Notes under the pieces: model-generated
Database searches by the model: none
Seen by the model: only the letters and a program-made list of their open reading frames with translations
Told to the model about the DNA's origin: nothing
Source: Pelodera strongyloides
Taxonomy: Eukaryota; Nematoda; Chromadorea; Rhabditida; Rhabditidae
DNA length: 64,000 bases
Direction: 5' to 3'
Assembly (NCBI GenBank): GCA_036852015.1
Contig: JAANDG010000102.1
Span: 1-64,000 of the forward strand
Translations under genes and position numbers: made by a program
Shown here: positions 48,393-60,730 of the stretch, piece after piece
Layout of the letters: each line of letters starts with the position of its first letter
Position numbering within the stretch: position 1 is the stretch's first letter

Positions 48393-50191
48393 CAGTAGGT
48401 ATTCACTGAACCATCTGTGCTCCTCAAGTTCATACGTGCCGAGTATATTTATTTGAATTTAGCATATTTATTTTTGAATTTTTTTGTTTTAGTCAGACAT
48501 TGGCAAAGCGTCAGTTATAACCAGCCGGTCTGAAATTCCCAAACAATAATTTGCTTCACCTATCATACATTATAAGAAACTTCACATCTAAAGGTGTCAT
48601 GTTTCCCTTTAATTCATTCATGAACTGTGTGCGGCTTATTTTCTTTTCGGACTTCCTGAATATCTACGTGGTTGCATGCCTGTTATGTTTGTTAATAAAA
48701 TGTTATATATGTGTTAAATTTTCAAGCCATTTTTAGCCAAAAATCCAGACAAACTGAGGCAAGGAGAAGATAATGTAGAGTACCTTGATATTATAGAGAC
48801 ATATCACATTTGAATTACAAATTGCACCAAAATGGGCATTTGCTTGTGTCACTAATGTCCGAATAGTGGATTAATAATGAGGTCTTTGTGTCACACAGCA
48901 GGGTGCAACATCCAACGAATTGTTGCAATACTGACTGAAGAACACAACACACTGATGGCAAGATAGATACACATCTTTCATATCCACTGAGGTTTGCTTC
49001 TCTCTGAGTTTCAGAAATTTTATCTAGAGCTTAGCAACAAAAAACGTGTGCGTTGTTTGTCTTTAAAGTGTGTGAATAATAAATTATAATCTTATTAGGT
49101 TATTGTCTTTTCATTTGTTTGTTTAATTGGATTGTATAATTTGTAAAGACTTATATATCGTCTTCTTTTCTGTTTGACTGTATATTGTCAGGCGAGTTTT
49201 AGTCATGTTAGGGCGCCTTTTCGGGACCATTCGTTTACAGTTGCCCTTTCGAAGAACAAATGGAGACCTTTAATGACCGATGACCGAAAGTGATTGCATG
49301 CTCAATATTTACAAGAGTACGATTATCTTCATGTAAATAAGCATTTTCGTGAATAAACAAACCAGAAGCCTTTTTGCAATATGAAATCTAATTGTAAGCC
49401 ATTAAACAAAGAAAGTTTTTTTATGACAACTGTCTCTTTCTGTTCCTTCCGGTTCATAGCGTTGCATTATGCCCGCCAGATGTCCTATTTCATGTCCTGT
49501 CCAGCAATAAAAATACAGTCGTCTCGAATGTAATTTCTCCTGTACATTTTTGAACCTATTTGATTCTTGATGCTACTGGTGTGTTTTATTTCAATACCTT
49601 GCGAATAGAATATTAAGAATGTTTGGCGATAGCACATTAAATTAAGGGTCAAATCCACGTATAACGTCGAAACGGGGTATCATGTTATAACATGGTCCAC
49701 CTTTTTCCTTTATCTACCATACCTTTTACTATTACTTTCCTCTTTCGATAATTGTAAGATTTGAACCGTTGCATAGTTGTTGCATGCAATGGATGTTCGC
49801 ATGGAGTGCGCCAGATGTGCCCCTTTGACGACCTCTTATGACCAATCGACTGCCAGATTACTATAGACATTCCGACAGACCTGACCCGGCTGGATCATTA
49901 AAGACCCTGGTCCATGATCATTTGGCAATACGCAAGTACACTTATTTGGAAAGATCATCTTCTGCCGTCATTGAAAAATCCATTCTATTTCGCTGACTGG
50001 CTAAGTATAAACCTTTCCTTATTATTGAATTTTCTTTCTTTATTTACCATTCCCGCCCCTTTTAAATTTTTATTTACTGTTAAAATAATAAGTGACAACG
50101 TTTTATTTTTAATTACAAGATGTAATGTTGTGTTGGCTGCATTATGGCAGTTTGCCAAGACCTGTGTATATGTTCCGTTCAGCTAAGCTTA
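48393..50191. other. Intergenic, no gene seen
   Basis: About 1.8 kb of AT-rich DNA between MRP and the small basic-protein gene. The open frames are short and have no in-phase splice partners. No clear repeat structure noticed. Confidence 0.45.
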
Positions 50192-50201
50192 TTCATTTCA
50201 G
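50192..50201 (+). promoter_or_regulatory. Probable SL trans-splice acceptor
   Basis: TTCATTTCAG ends 12 bases before the ATG at 50214 with no coding exon upstream. Confidence 0.45.
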
Positions 50202-50213
50202 ACATAGTACGTA

Positions 50214-51200
50214 ATGAACAGTCCGGTTAGAAGTGCTCTGATCGGTTCTTCTTGGAGGGAAGGCTCTTTATATCCTGAAGGAAGTGAAACGAAGCCCGCT
50301 CCCCGATCCCCCAGAAAGCCTATGTGTTCACCAATCAAAGCGGCAAGTTGATTTTCTTTCATACAATTGAAAACAACTATTTTAAATCTTAAAAAATATT
50401 CACCTCCAAAAATAGAACGATGTAAATGTTAGTTTCCTCTAGAATGTAGATTACATAATATACTTCTTTCCAAAGGTCTACCCCAAATGCTTGCAAAGAA
50501 TACTCCTCTAATTTATTGGGCGTACTACGGTTGTGACCTTCGTCAAAAGGATTAGTGGTATTCAGTGTTTGAGGTAGCCATATATCTCATTGAAGCAGAA
50601 ACAAATCATATGATGTAATGTGGAGCATGTTGTTATCATAATTGATCTATGATCAACGGGGTAGTGTGCCCCATTGTGGGTTTTCAAATGCACTTTGCAA
50701 TTAATTTACAACGTATGTCCACTACCCCTTGGAAGAACACTTCTGCTTGCTTATTTACTATGAATATGCAGTGTATTATCAAAATGAGAGGTAATTCGCG
50801 GTTGTATTTTTCAAATTTATAAATACAAGACCCCCCCCCCCCCACCACTTGTTAACAGTCTCGACATATTTCAGTGCACGCCACAACCAACCACAACTAC
50901 GCCAAAGAAGAAGGGGAAGAACTTAACGGTAAAACATTTTGTGAACTGTTGTACACTTTTTATGGGAATATTGGGTAAATATAATCATTCTGTAGACGAT
51001 TGTAATTTTTTTATGAGAACAGTGTGTAAATATAACAAGATTTACCTTTTCTTGTTTAGCACTACTTCAAGGCGAATAAACCATCGAGAAGTGTAAGCAC
51101 GACACGGAAAATCGGATCGACATTTGATGTTCGAAAGGTGACTGAAGGAATCAGAAGGACAAGGTCACGGACAAATCTTTTCACAAATACAAACCACTGA
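50214..51200 (+). CDS. Small basic orphan protein, 107 residues, 3 exons, one GC-AG intron
   Basis: Exons 50214-50342, 50875-50928 and 51060-51200 are all phase 0 if the first intron uses a GC donor (GCG|GCAAGT); the nearest GT donor would put the rest out of frame. The N-terminus is Ser/Pro-rich (MNSPVRSALIGSSW, then PAPRSPRKPMCSP), the middle is Thr/Lys-rich (TTTTPKKKGKN) and the C-terminus is strongly basic (SVSTTRKIGSTFDVRKVTEG, then RRTRSRTNLF). The SP/RSP motifs and Arg/Lys content suggest a nuclear, chromatin or cell-cycle protein, but no family is recognised. The second intron holds ordinary sequence; the first contains a C13 run. Confidence 0.58.
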
Positions 51201-52705
51201 ATATAAAATAAAATATATATGTCATTATGGGATGTTACTGTTTTTCTTGAACAATAAACACGAAAAAGGATTTTATTTGGTAATAAACGAATCCGAGTCT
51301 CAAAGCACCCAAACAAGCGTTGCTTATAAACTTCGTTACGTACTGCATAAGCGGACAACGGACAAACATTCAATTATGCTTCAAAAAGAAGAAGAAGATT
51401 ATTCTTATTCCGTTTCGAGGGACTGCTCAGGTCAATCAGTTTATGCAACAGTCAGCTCTTAGATTCCGCATATAAAATATACAAATATTAAAAAGTGATT
51501 AAAATCTGTCATAACCCTTTTTCCTCGAGTTTATGCGTACAAATTGTAACCCGTTCGAGCTGACTGTTGCAAGAAGTTAACAAATTTTATACCACTTATT
51601 TTTGCACTGCTGATATGTTTTGATGTGTAGATGCTATGTATATGTGGAGCTCACTTTAATTACTCATGGGTGGCCTTATTCAGGTTGCCTTATTCGGTTC
51701 ATGTTGATAGCACACGATGCGACATCCGAAGTCACCTTTTTGTTTATGTCTGTTTGCTATTTTGGGGGCGTTGAAGACCTACCCAGTCCTAGCTTTTTAT
51801 GTCGTAAGTAGCTGACTGTGCCATATTCTGACTAATAATACAGGCAATTACAGAAAATTTAGTGCTTAAATTGAGATCTTGCTATTTCTATTTCCCCTAC
51901 AAGCTTGATCGCTTCACAATAATAACTTTGCTCATGTCAGAGTGCCTAGTTCTAATGAAAGCCACGTATTTTGTTAGGAGTGTTTTGATTATTTTTTGAT
52001 TAAGTTCGGGCAGGTACGATGGTGTTTATCTCAGCGCTTCCGGTTTTGAAGTTCACGACCTTGCAATTACTCTTTAATTTCGAGTTCGACAAATAGAACG
52101 TTACCTGTTGATAAACCTGAAAGGACAACAAACTTTAACTTTAAGGGTACACTCATTGTTTGGAAAAAAACGCTTGTTGTGGTCCTTAAATGACTCTTTT
52201 GAACCGATATCTTTTAGTAAGCAATAGCGGAGTTCACAAAATTGACCGAAAGAATATTCCCGAAGACTGAATTGTTTCCTTTGCTTGCAAACGATGAAAT
52301 CACTACCTTCAGAGAACAAGTCTTAATTGTTCAGATAAAGACTCCCTTTATCACCATTTCGAACTATTACCTGATTGTTTTTTTTCTTCGTTAGCACGGC
52401 GAGTGCTTATCATTTGCATAATCGAAATCACTGAAGAAGATATAGACGCAATTGAAACGTCTAATAAAGATTATCACAATTAGAGCCTGGTGTTTTAGCT
52501 TTTCGGTAAACATCAAGCTGCAATTTCCTAAACCTTGCAATAAAACCTACTGCGCTGTTTGAAATGGATTTTTTTATTCATTAATCTGGATTATTTCAGG
52601 GTCACCATTTTTATTATTCATTTCATTTCTCCTGAATCGGTCGTGGCAGCACTTCCCACCCCACGTCGTTTTTAACAATTTTCTGCCTTTTCACTTGCCG
52701 AGTAA
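51201..52705. other. Intergenic, no gene seen
   Basis: 1.5 kb including the 3' end of the small basic-protein gene (AATAAA near 51207 and 51249). Open frames are short and unconvincing. Confidence 0.45.
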
Positions 52706-52714
52706 TACTTTCAG
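52706..52714 (+). promoter_or_regulatory. Trans-splice acceptor abutting the UNC-93-like ATG
   Basis: TACTTTCAG is followed immediately by ATG, so the spliced leader would directly precede the start codon. This makes the start assignment firm. Confidence 0.55.
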
Positions 52715-55700
52715 ATGCGTGTTAAACGACAAACCATCAATGTCATTCAACTGGGCCTTGGTTTCTTCTTTGTGTTGTTAGCATTTGATGCACAAGGTTA
52801 GATCATTCGTAGAAAAATGGAAGGGGAACATCACAAGTTGCATACATTAATTTAGCGTTCTTCATAAATTTACACAAGTTCAGGCTTCATCGAACAACCG
52901 GTCATGGACAGTGTTTCGAAACGCTCCAAATTTAACCAACATTTGGGATATTACAGGTAAGATATATTTATTTATTGAAATATAAGATGTTCCACAGTTC
53001 GTTTTACTTAGTAATTTTTCCAGCTTGGCGACGATATTTGCCGTGTCAACTTTTGCCAATTTCATTACACCACCGATTGTTGACTTACTAACTGCTAAAT
53101 GGGCAATGGCACTGGCTGCCGTTTTCTACTTCACTTTTCAGGTAGGAGGATTCTTATTGGCACGTTAATTGTTATTATGTCTGCAAGATTGCGTCTCGTC
53201 CCCTTATCTAATTCCATCAAGCAATCACTTTTTTCTTACTTTTTTTTCTGTAAATTCACTTTTAGGCCGGCTTCCTTCGCATAAATGAAGCGTTTCTCTT
53301 CATTTCCAGTGCACTCGTGGGATTTGGTGATGCAAGTAAGCACTTGATCAAACTACGCAAACAATATAACAGCCAAAGCGCTATTTTCTTTTTGTGTCAG
53401 AACGTTATTTTCTGGTCGCCTGTTATCGGTACCCACAAGCCTTGAAGGAACGTGCTGGAGGTACATTTTAAAGAAATGGACGCTTTGTGAACACAACAAA
53501 AAGGAAAATTAATATTTGCTTTAAATAGTTATATGGGCCGGCCAGGGACAATATCTGGCTATGAATTGTGATGAGGAGACCACTTCGAGAAACAGTTCAT
53601 TACTATGGGCGATATTCAGTAGCAGGTAAGTCGGGTTTGATTGGAAGACGTGAAATAAGACAACAGAATGGTTAACACAAATTAGTTCAGCACACTATCT
53701 GAAGATTAAATCGTAATAGATGAGCAGACGTAGCGGTCAAAAATCACGCTTACTACGTGATTTGCATGCGCCAAACACGTTTAACGGCTTCCGAGTCCAA
53801 GTAAATATCGTAAATGTAAATCACTTTGGTGAGATTTGGGTTATACATCGCCATGGTTTCGAAATCTGTAATAACACAAGCGAAGCGAAGCGCAACGTCG
53901 TCAAATGTATCTCTACTGAGCTTGTTGTTTTAGCCTGCCTGTTGGAGGAGCATTTTTATTCATTGTGTTCCATTCGAGCAAGACATCCGATAATATTTCT
54001 GATGGAACAATTCGCATCCTCTACACAGCATTCGCAGTTGTTACTGTAATCGGAATCCTCATTTTCGCATTACTTCGAACTCCACATCCAGAAGAAAAAG
54101 ATGCAAAAGAATGTTCAGAAAAAGGTTCTTTATCATTCAACAAACAAAAACACAACGGAGGATATTGGGATGTATTTTGTAAGTGATACGCTTTTTAGAA
54201 TAATTTATTGTAAACGGAGCACTTTTGTTTATTATTTTGATGATAGATATTTGCTTTGCTGTTCTCAGTGTCTACATTCCGATTGCTCTCCAAAAAACGT
54301 ATGCTTCTGTTATCGATCGCTTTTGGGTTTACTGGTTTATCTCAATCCTTCTGGACAGGAATCTATCCAACGTGCATTTCATTCACGATGAAACTCGGAA
54401 ATAATACCAATTCTATGTTGGCGATCGCTTCCATTTGTCAGGGACTCGGACAGATTTTCGGTGCGTAATGCATACTTTTAAATCGTGAATTATCATGTAT
54501 ATCTCAACGAATTGCATAGATTATGGCATATGATATCGTCATCATAACCAAGTAAGCAACAAAGGTGTGACCGTAACAGGTAAAAAATGACCTTTCCATA
54601 ATACAGACGGACAAAATTTTTGTAACATACAATATAGTTCACAATGCACAAAAGTTATTAATGCAGCTAGCACCGGGATACGGTATATCAGTGGGTAATG
54701 GTACAGAAATATCAATCATTTATTGATCCGGAACGATAAGGTCGTAAGTTTGGGTATTTAGTTTTTGACTATGTTCTTGAGGGGAAACAAGATGGAGAAA
54801 TGAAAAAATAAGGTTATATTGAAATGAGCCTGACCCTTTCAGCCGGAGGATTGTTTGGTATCGTGGGAAGTTATATTCGGATCAGATCGTTTATTATTGT
54901 CTTCTTTGGCACATTCATTCATCTGATAGCGTGTGGTTTAATTTTCATCTCCTTGCCAATAGAAGCACCCATTCATCAAACACATGATGAAGGAATAATT
55001 GAACCAAGGTAGGAAGACAAACAATTAGTTAAAACTGTGTTTGGCGAAGCACTCGTAAACAATAGGTTCCGGCCGTAGTTTCATTTTAGACTATGGTTGG
55101 TAATGTTGTGCGGTTTCCTTTTCACATTCGCGGACGGATGTTGGAATACCCAAATAAACACAATTTTGGTGTCGACGTGGCCTGAGGAGTCCTCACAAGC
55201 CTTTTCTCTGTTCCGCTTCTATCAGGTATTTAGTCATTTTGTTAGTTTACTTGGAACTCCATAAAAGGAATATCAACTCTTAAATATTGTATTATTTCCT
55301 TTCAGTCTGCGTTTGTCGGTGCTTCCTTCATCTATGGCTCAGTGCTTAACCTTCGTTGGCAACTTCTCATTATGACAACACTTGCTGTTCTTGGATCAAC
55401 CGCATTTTTTATTGTAGAGAATATTAACGACTCGCTGAAAAGGAAAAGATCTCTATCGTCTGGAAAGTCGGGTAAGTGATCAATAAAATAATTTCTTTCT
55501 TCTAATTTTGCGATAATTCAGCGTTTCGTTTAATCGTACACCGAATGAAAAGCTGAGCCTCTTGAATGTGTTCAACCCGTTTCAATTTTAATTTTCCCTT
55601 ATATATATATATAAAGAGTTAAATATAATCTACAAAATATAATATATAACGTAAAATAACCTGCAATTCTTTTGTTTAGAAATCTCCGAACTTTCGACAC

Positions 55701-55723
55701 TTCCTTCTAATGAAACTTCATAA
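52715..55723 (+). CDS. UNC-93/MFSD11-like multi-pass membrane protein, complete, 11 exons
   Basis: Major-facilitator-fold protein of the UNC-93 (DUF895) family. The first helix reads NVIQLGLGFFFVLLAFDAQG, as in MFSD11-type members. Family motifs follow: LGYYSLATIFAVSTFANFIT with PPIVDLL, then AIIWAGQGQYLAMN with the conserved SRNSSLLWA. Later helices include IRILYTAFAVVTVIGILIFA, GFTGLSQSFWTGIYPTC and GFLFTFADGCWNTQ. It ends ELSTLPSNETS. Estimated 465 residues with 11-12 spans. Founding member UNC-93 regulates a muscle two-pore K channel; the role of MFSD11-type proteins is unclear, so function is inference. Exon 8 (from 54843) uses an acceptor whose pyrimidine tract is the end of a foldback element. 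Convergent with dyf-11, 350 bp apart; AATAAA at about 55808. Confidence 0.88.
54818..54840. repeat. Terminus of a family A foldback element at a splice acceptor
   Basis: TTGAAATGAGCCTGACCCTTTC matches the right end of family A (ACCTGAAATGGGCTTGACCCTTT at 6360-6383). The element's other end is not clear. The next two bases are the AG of the acceptor for exon 8 of the UNC-93-like gene. Confidence 0.6.
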
Positions 55724-56075
55724 TCGAGAACAAGCATTATCCACATACGGGCAACCTTTTTATGAGAATTTTCTTCATTGTAAAGATAAAATGTCTTTAG
55801 TACGCGAAATAAAACACAATAAAAAAGTCAAATATTAAATAATTATTTTACAAATTTAGTAACAATACATGTAGATATGTAACATCTTTTTTTGAAAGTC
55901 GAACTTGTCCCATGTGATGTTTCCTATCACACAACGTACCACTCACTATACCTATACCTCAATACCACTAAACGTACCACTACAACAAGTGAACCCGTAA
56001 CACGCAAGAAGAAGGAAGAGAATCATGGTGCAGAGAACACTAGTATAAGATCGCCAATAACTATACGTCCTGTCC
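55724..56075. other. Convergent 3' ends of UNC-93-like and dyf-11
   Basis: Short AT-rich spacer with a plus-strand AATAAA near 55808. No gene seen. Confidence 0.5.
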
Positions 56076-59000
56076 TCACATGTTCGAAGCCATAATCTTA
56101 ATTTGTTCCTCATTAGCCACCACTTTGGCCTTAACACTCTGCAGTTTTTGTCTCGTTTCACGAATTGCATCTTCCAGCTGAGTGAGAGTTGCAGCCAATC
56201 TGAATTCACAATCAATTACACTGTTAGTTTGAAAAACTACAATATTTGTTTGCAAAATAAGTTGCAATGGATGCGAACAGGAGGTAAACTTGTAACAACC
56301 TTTGTGAATCGCCGACATCGTCTGCGTCTCTATCTCTCAACAATTGCTCATTTCTTCTGGTTTCATTTCTCCACTTCTCCAATTCTTTGATCATTGATTC
56401 CATGTCTTCCTGGAAAAAAATGGTATTCTACTAATATACACAATGGTATTCTAATAATAAGTGAAGCGATTGGACAAATCAGAAACCTGAGCGAAGTTGA
56501 AGACTCTTGCCAAAGGAAACGCTGTCTGTGTAACTTTCTGTATGGTGTTTTGCATGCCATCAACCTAAAATGAGAAACTCATTGTATAAGCTTTGTTGAG
56601 CAGATATAACAATTCCTAATATTTCTTCGGAATCAAGTGAGTATCAATTTAGCACAAATATTGTCAGTGTCAAACATAAACTCACCAAATGTTTCTGTGC
56701 ACTCTGCTCGTTCTCATCTTCCTCTACTATTTCTTCCTTAAATCCTGACTGGATCTGTTCACGAGTTTCCATTATCTTCGCAACAAGACCTCCATGTTCG
56801 GCATCCGGCTTAACACACCTTTGATTTATATCGTAATATTTTTCGAGTTCAACCGTTTTCCTAAGACGATTGTTCCTCTTCAAGAAGCAAGTATATAAAG
56901 GAACAATTGTACCCAAACTGTGGGAAAGAATTAGCTCTTACATCGGGCAGAGCGTTGTCAACTCGGTCGGCTTCTGGCTCCTGCTCTTCAACAATAAAAT
57001 TGTCCTCTTTTTCTGTTTCTGAGTTGTCCACAATAATTTCAGGGCCATCATCTGGAACCTGAAAACATTTCGGATCAAAAATAGAAAATTGTTGTGAAAG
57101 TCAGTCTTTAATCAAATATATGATACATAAAAGCTCACCACGACTGGCCGTTCCACCACTTCCGCAATTTGTTTCTTCTTCAACTTTGGAGGAGCTGGTC
57201 TTGCAGCTGCAGTTCCTGGCCTTCCCAGTGAAGTCATTGGCCTGCCAGCGCTCGTACCCAGTCTAGAAAATGAGCTTAGAATGTAGGCCACCTAATGATT
57301 TTGATGATAGCACACGGAACATTTCTGACTGATTTTGATGATATCACACAGAACATGTTTGACTGATTTACCTCGCGTTTTCCCTGAGAGAAGCGGGTAA
57401 TGGACGAGGGCTTTCCATGTCTCCCACACCACTATCATCAGCCTTGGCGGTGACCGAAGCATCATCCTCTGAACAAAACAAGCGTGTACTTTGACGAAAC
57501 TTTATGGATACTACTTTTCTTCGGAGATAAGTTGAGGTCTATGTGAAAATGTCGCCAAAAAGGTTCTGATAATTGCAACTCTGTCCTAGATTCAGATAAC
57601 TGCAAGACTAACCAGGTTCATTGTTCGTCTCAACCGGAGAATGAACTTGATTGTCAGCGGACACTTTCAAAAGACTTGTTGATGGTGAGAGGCGTGGGGA
57701 TTTTTTCGACACCTGCAGAATAAAGAGAAGTTATAGATGCTCCATAGGATGAAAAAAATAGACCGCTGAATTTGTGCATTTACAACAGAGGTTATAATTA
57801 GCCCAAAAATGCACGAAGAGAAGCGTTACACAATGAAAGCAATTCTCGAACATGGCCCGATGATTAATGTTAAGGGGAAAGATTAGTATTACTCCTGTGG
57901 ACGATCGTTGAATGGAAATTATTTGTAGTTAACAACCAGCGCCACTTCTTTTTGTCGTGTGTTTGTTTTTACTAGTTTGTGCTGAACGGCTCTCACAATC
58001 GGGTCAAGAATTTATGTAAAGACGTTACCTCTTCACTTTTCTTTTCCTTTTTCGAAGAGGATTTCTCCTTTTTAACTTTCTTTTCCTTCACTTCCTGAAA
58101 ACATTTCTTCCAATTTGATTACATTTCAGTAAAATGTGTTCACCTTATGGATGAGTATATCATCACTGTTCTTCGTGATCATACACCCCTTAGCCATTTG
58201 GGACAAATTGCGATTTTGATCTTGCATTGTTACATAAACCGATGTGAAAGCTACCTTCGATGACGAGCTCTTCTTTTTCTCTTTTGAAGACGACCGTTCC
58301 TTTTTAGAAGAAGATCGCTCCTTTTTGTCGTCCTAAACAGTTCAACAATCATATGAAGAAGAAAACATTTGCATGAAAAAAACATTACATGCAAACCGAA
58401 ACTGCGTCTAAATGAATGAAAGCAACCTTTTCACTCTTCCCGTTCATTTCCTTATCTTTTGATCGAGATTTCTCCCTTTCTCTTTCTTTCGATTTCGATG
58501 GTTCCCGCTTTTCTGTGGCTGGATCCTGGAAAACCACAAGAGGTACAATTAATATTGTGAATATTCTCGGACAATGATCTAATTGTCGGCGAATATAGTA
58601 ACCAATTCCCACCTTACTCTTGCTACTCTTTCTTTCCTTTACTTTTTCGCGATCTTCTGTTTTCTCCCTTGACGGTCTCTCCTTCTTTTTATTTTCTTTA
58701 TTGCTCGAAGCAGAACCATCTCGAAATCTCGCCGCCTCTGTGGCAAACTTGTTCAGCAACTAGAAAAACAAATTAGAAGCCAATAAAGATTTGAGAGAGT
58801 GCATGTTTCGGAAGACCTCACTTAGCATACATTGAGATTGAGTCACCTTTTCAAAAACGTGCACTCATTCAATAAGTACTCGAGGAACATTTCCTTCAAA
58901 TATTGCTAACAAGCCATATTTGAAATAAATTTAGATGCGATATAACGGCCGGTTTTTGAAACATATTTTGGACAACTAAATTCCAATGCATACAAATGAA

Positions 59001-59619
59001 TACAAAAATATCGCGTAGTATCGCGCAGTTACTAGCATACACTACATGGGAACATATCGCCTAACATAGGTTTTAAAAGCCGGGTGTTATGCCGCTTTAA
59101 AGGTTTTTTCACTGTGGGCAACTTAGACAACATCAGCAACAGGTAATCACCAATCGCCTCAATTCTTAATTCCTTATCAATACAAATTGTTGTATTCTTA
59201 CAAAACAAGCACTGAAACCGAATTTATCTCACCAGTATCGTGTTTTCCGGTTCCTTTCCAGCTACTATTTTCGCTCCTTTAACAGATTTTAGACTTCCGC
59301 CGCTATCAACAGAGGAAATAATTTTCTCTAGAAAATTCACTTTTGCTGTCTTATCCGACAGCAGTTTCGCATCCAAATCAGATGGAGAGAATTGGTCCTG
59401 AAAGAATGAACGTACCATTGTTACTATACAAATTAACCAATGATTAATTAATATAGTAAATCCAACAATAAGCAGTACCTTAAGATAACCCGTATTGTTG
59501 ATAACTCCAGAGAAGACATCCAGCAGGAACTTGAAAGGCGGCCGAGATAATAACTGATCAGTTAGGGGAGGCTTCTTGATTAATCCAGAGTACAAACGAC
59601 GAGTTTCTTCAAAGTCCAT
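56076..59619 (-). CDS. dyf-11: DYF-11 / IFT54 (TRAF3IP1, MIP-T3), complete, about 14 exons
   Basis: Intraflagellar transport complex B subunit that binds microtubules/tubulin and is needed to build cilia. The first two exons (59619-59479, 59397-59233) form the N-terminal calponin-homology-type domain with the family signature LIKKPPLTDQLLSRPPFKFL and KIVAGKEPENT. A long Lys/Glu/Ser-rich disordered region follows (exons around 58760-58030, e.g. KERSSSKKERSSSKEKKK). A proline/arginine stretch (GRPGTAAARPAPPKLKKK, 57200) is also typical. The C-terminal coiled coil is encoded at 56900-56076 (QKVTQTAFPLARVFNFAQ; IKELEKWRNETRRNEQLL; DAIRETRQKLQSVKAKV), matching the IFT54 end. About 520 residues. 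The ATG lies 4 bases after an acceptor. Confidence 0.93.
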
Positions 59620-59623
59620 AATC

Positions 59624-59633
59624 CTGAAATAAA
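59624..59633 (-). promoter_or_regulatory. Probable trans-splice acceptor of dyf-11
   Basis: On the minus strand, TTTATTTCAG ends 4 bases before the dyf-11 ATG with no coding exon upstream. I saw no clear X-box by eye in the next few hundred bases. Confidence 0.5.
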
Positions 59634-60730
59634 AACATATTCGATCGTATAAACCGAGTGCCGGACAAAGGAGCCAGTTTCTTCGGACACTGATTATGAA
59701 TATCAACGTCGAAAACATATCATTTAGCAATTTCTGAACAAAAACGAAATTTACCTAAATATAACTATATGTTAATATTTTGTATTAGTATTTTATGCAA
59801 TTGTTTCCACAAATGCATCTCGTCATTTTTAATTTGCGTGCATGTTACCATGGAAACCATATTTTCGTAAACAGGTGTTAAAGGCACGAAACTATTGTTT
59901 TAATGCCAAAGAAAAGCTGCGAAATATATTAATAATACACTGATGTTTGATAGTGTCAAATAGAAAAAGGGTAGTATATAGGAGTTCAGAGAAAAAAAAA
60001 GTTTAATAAGGGATCTCGATTTCGCAGCGGTTAATGTACTTATAGATTTAGTTTCTCGCCATTAAAGGTGGATCAAATCAAAGAGGTTCGGAACTGCAAG
60101 TGACCACCAGATTTGGAGAGTTCTGCAGTTGGCACAATTGTCTGTCGATAGGTAATGACAGACATACTTTCCCTCACACTTTGGCAATGGGCCGCACTTT
60201 CCTTTGCGCTATGGCGGACCATAAAACAAGTATGTTAAATAGCGACTATCAACTAATGATGGAGAAACTGGCAGTGAAGTAAGTGAATATAATGGAACTT
60301 CGAGTGATACTAATCGTTGGCGTATCGTATGCGGAAAAGAGGGTCGCGAGAGAGATTCGTTCGTCTGCAGTGAACGACCGAGAATGACGGGAGTCCATAG
60401 CAACCATATAAGTAAAGAAAGTAGATTGCCCCCGCCCCAACCTTCCGCTAAATATAGACTACAACGCCTTTCGAAATACACTACATATAGTACAAATCAA
60501 GCCTTTCATATTCTTTTAATGTGCGAGGATAAGCTTCACAATTGTATTTTTTTTTCGAATTATGTAGTATTCAACTAGGGACCACCAAATAAATCTGAGG
60601 ATCATCCGAATAGTAACACTGTTGCGCACAGTACTCAACCGTACAAAACAAATATCGAAACGGCATCTTTTTGCGTAAAGCGAATGTGGTGCCCTGTTGA
60701 TTACTCAATAAAACACACATTATTAAAATT
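59634..60730. other. Upstream of dyf-11; no gene seen
   Basis: 1.1 kb between the dyf-11 start and the 3' end of the next minus-strand gene. Likely contains the dyf-11 promoter. Open frames at 60100-60480 lack splice context and protein-like composition. Confidence 0.45.

Noticed and set aside
53720..54049. 109-codon plus-strand frame
   Set aside because: Lies mostly in an intron of the UNC-93-like gene; the family-matching frame there is different and starts at the acceptor near 53937.
59224..59730. Single 168-codon frame as one exon
   Set aside because: It fuses dyf-11 exons 1 and 2 through the intron between them; the intron part has no family match.
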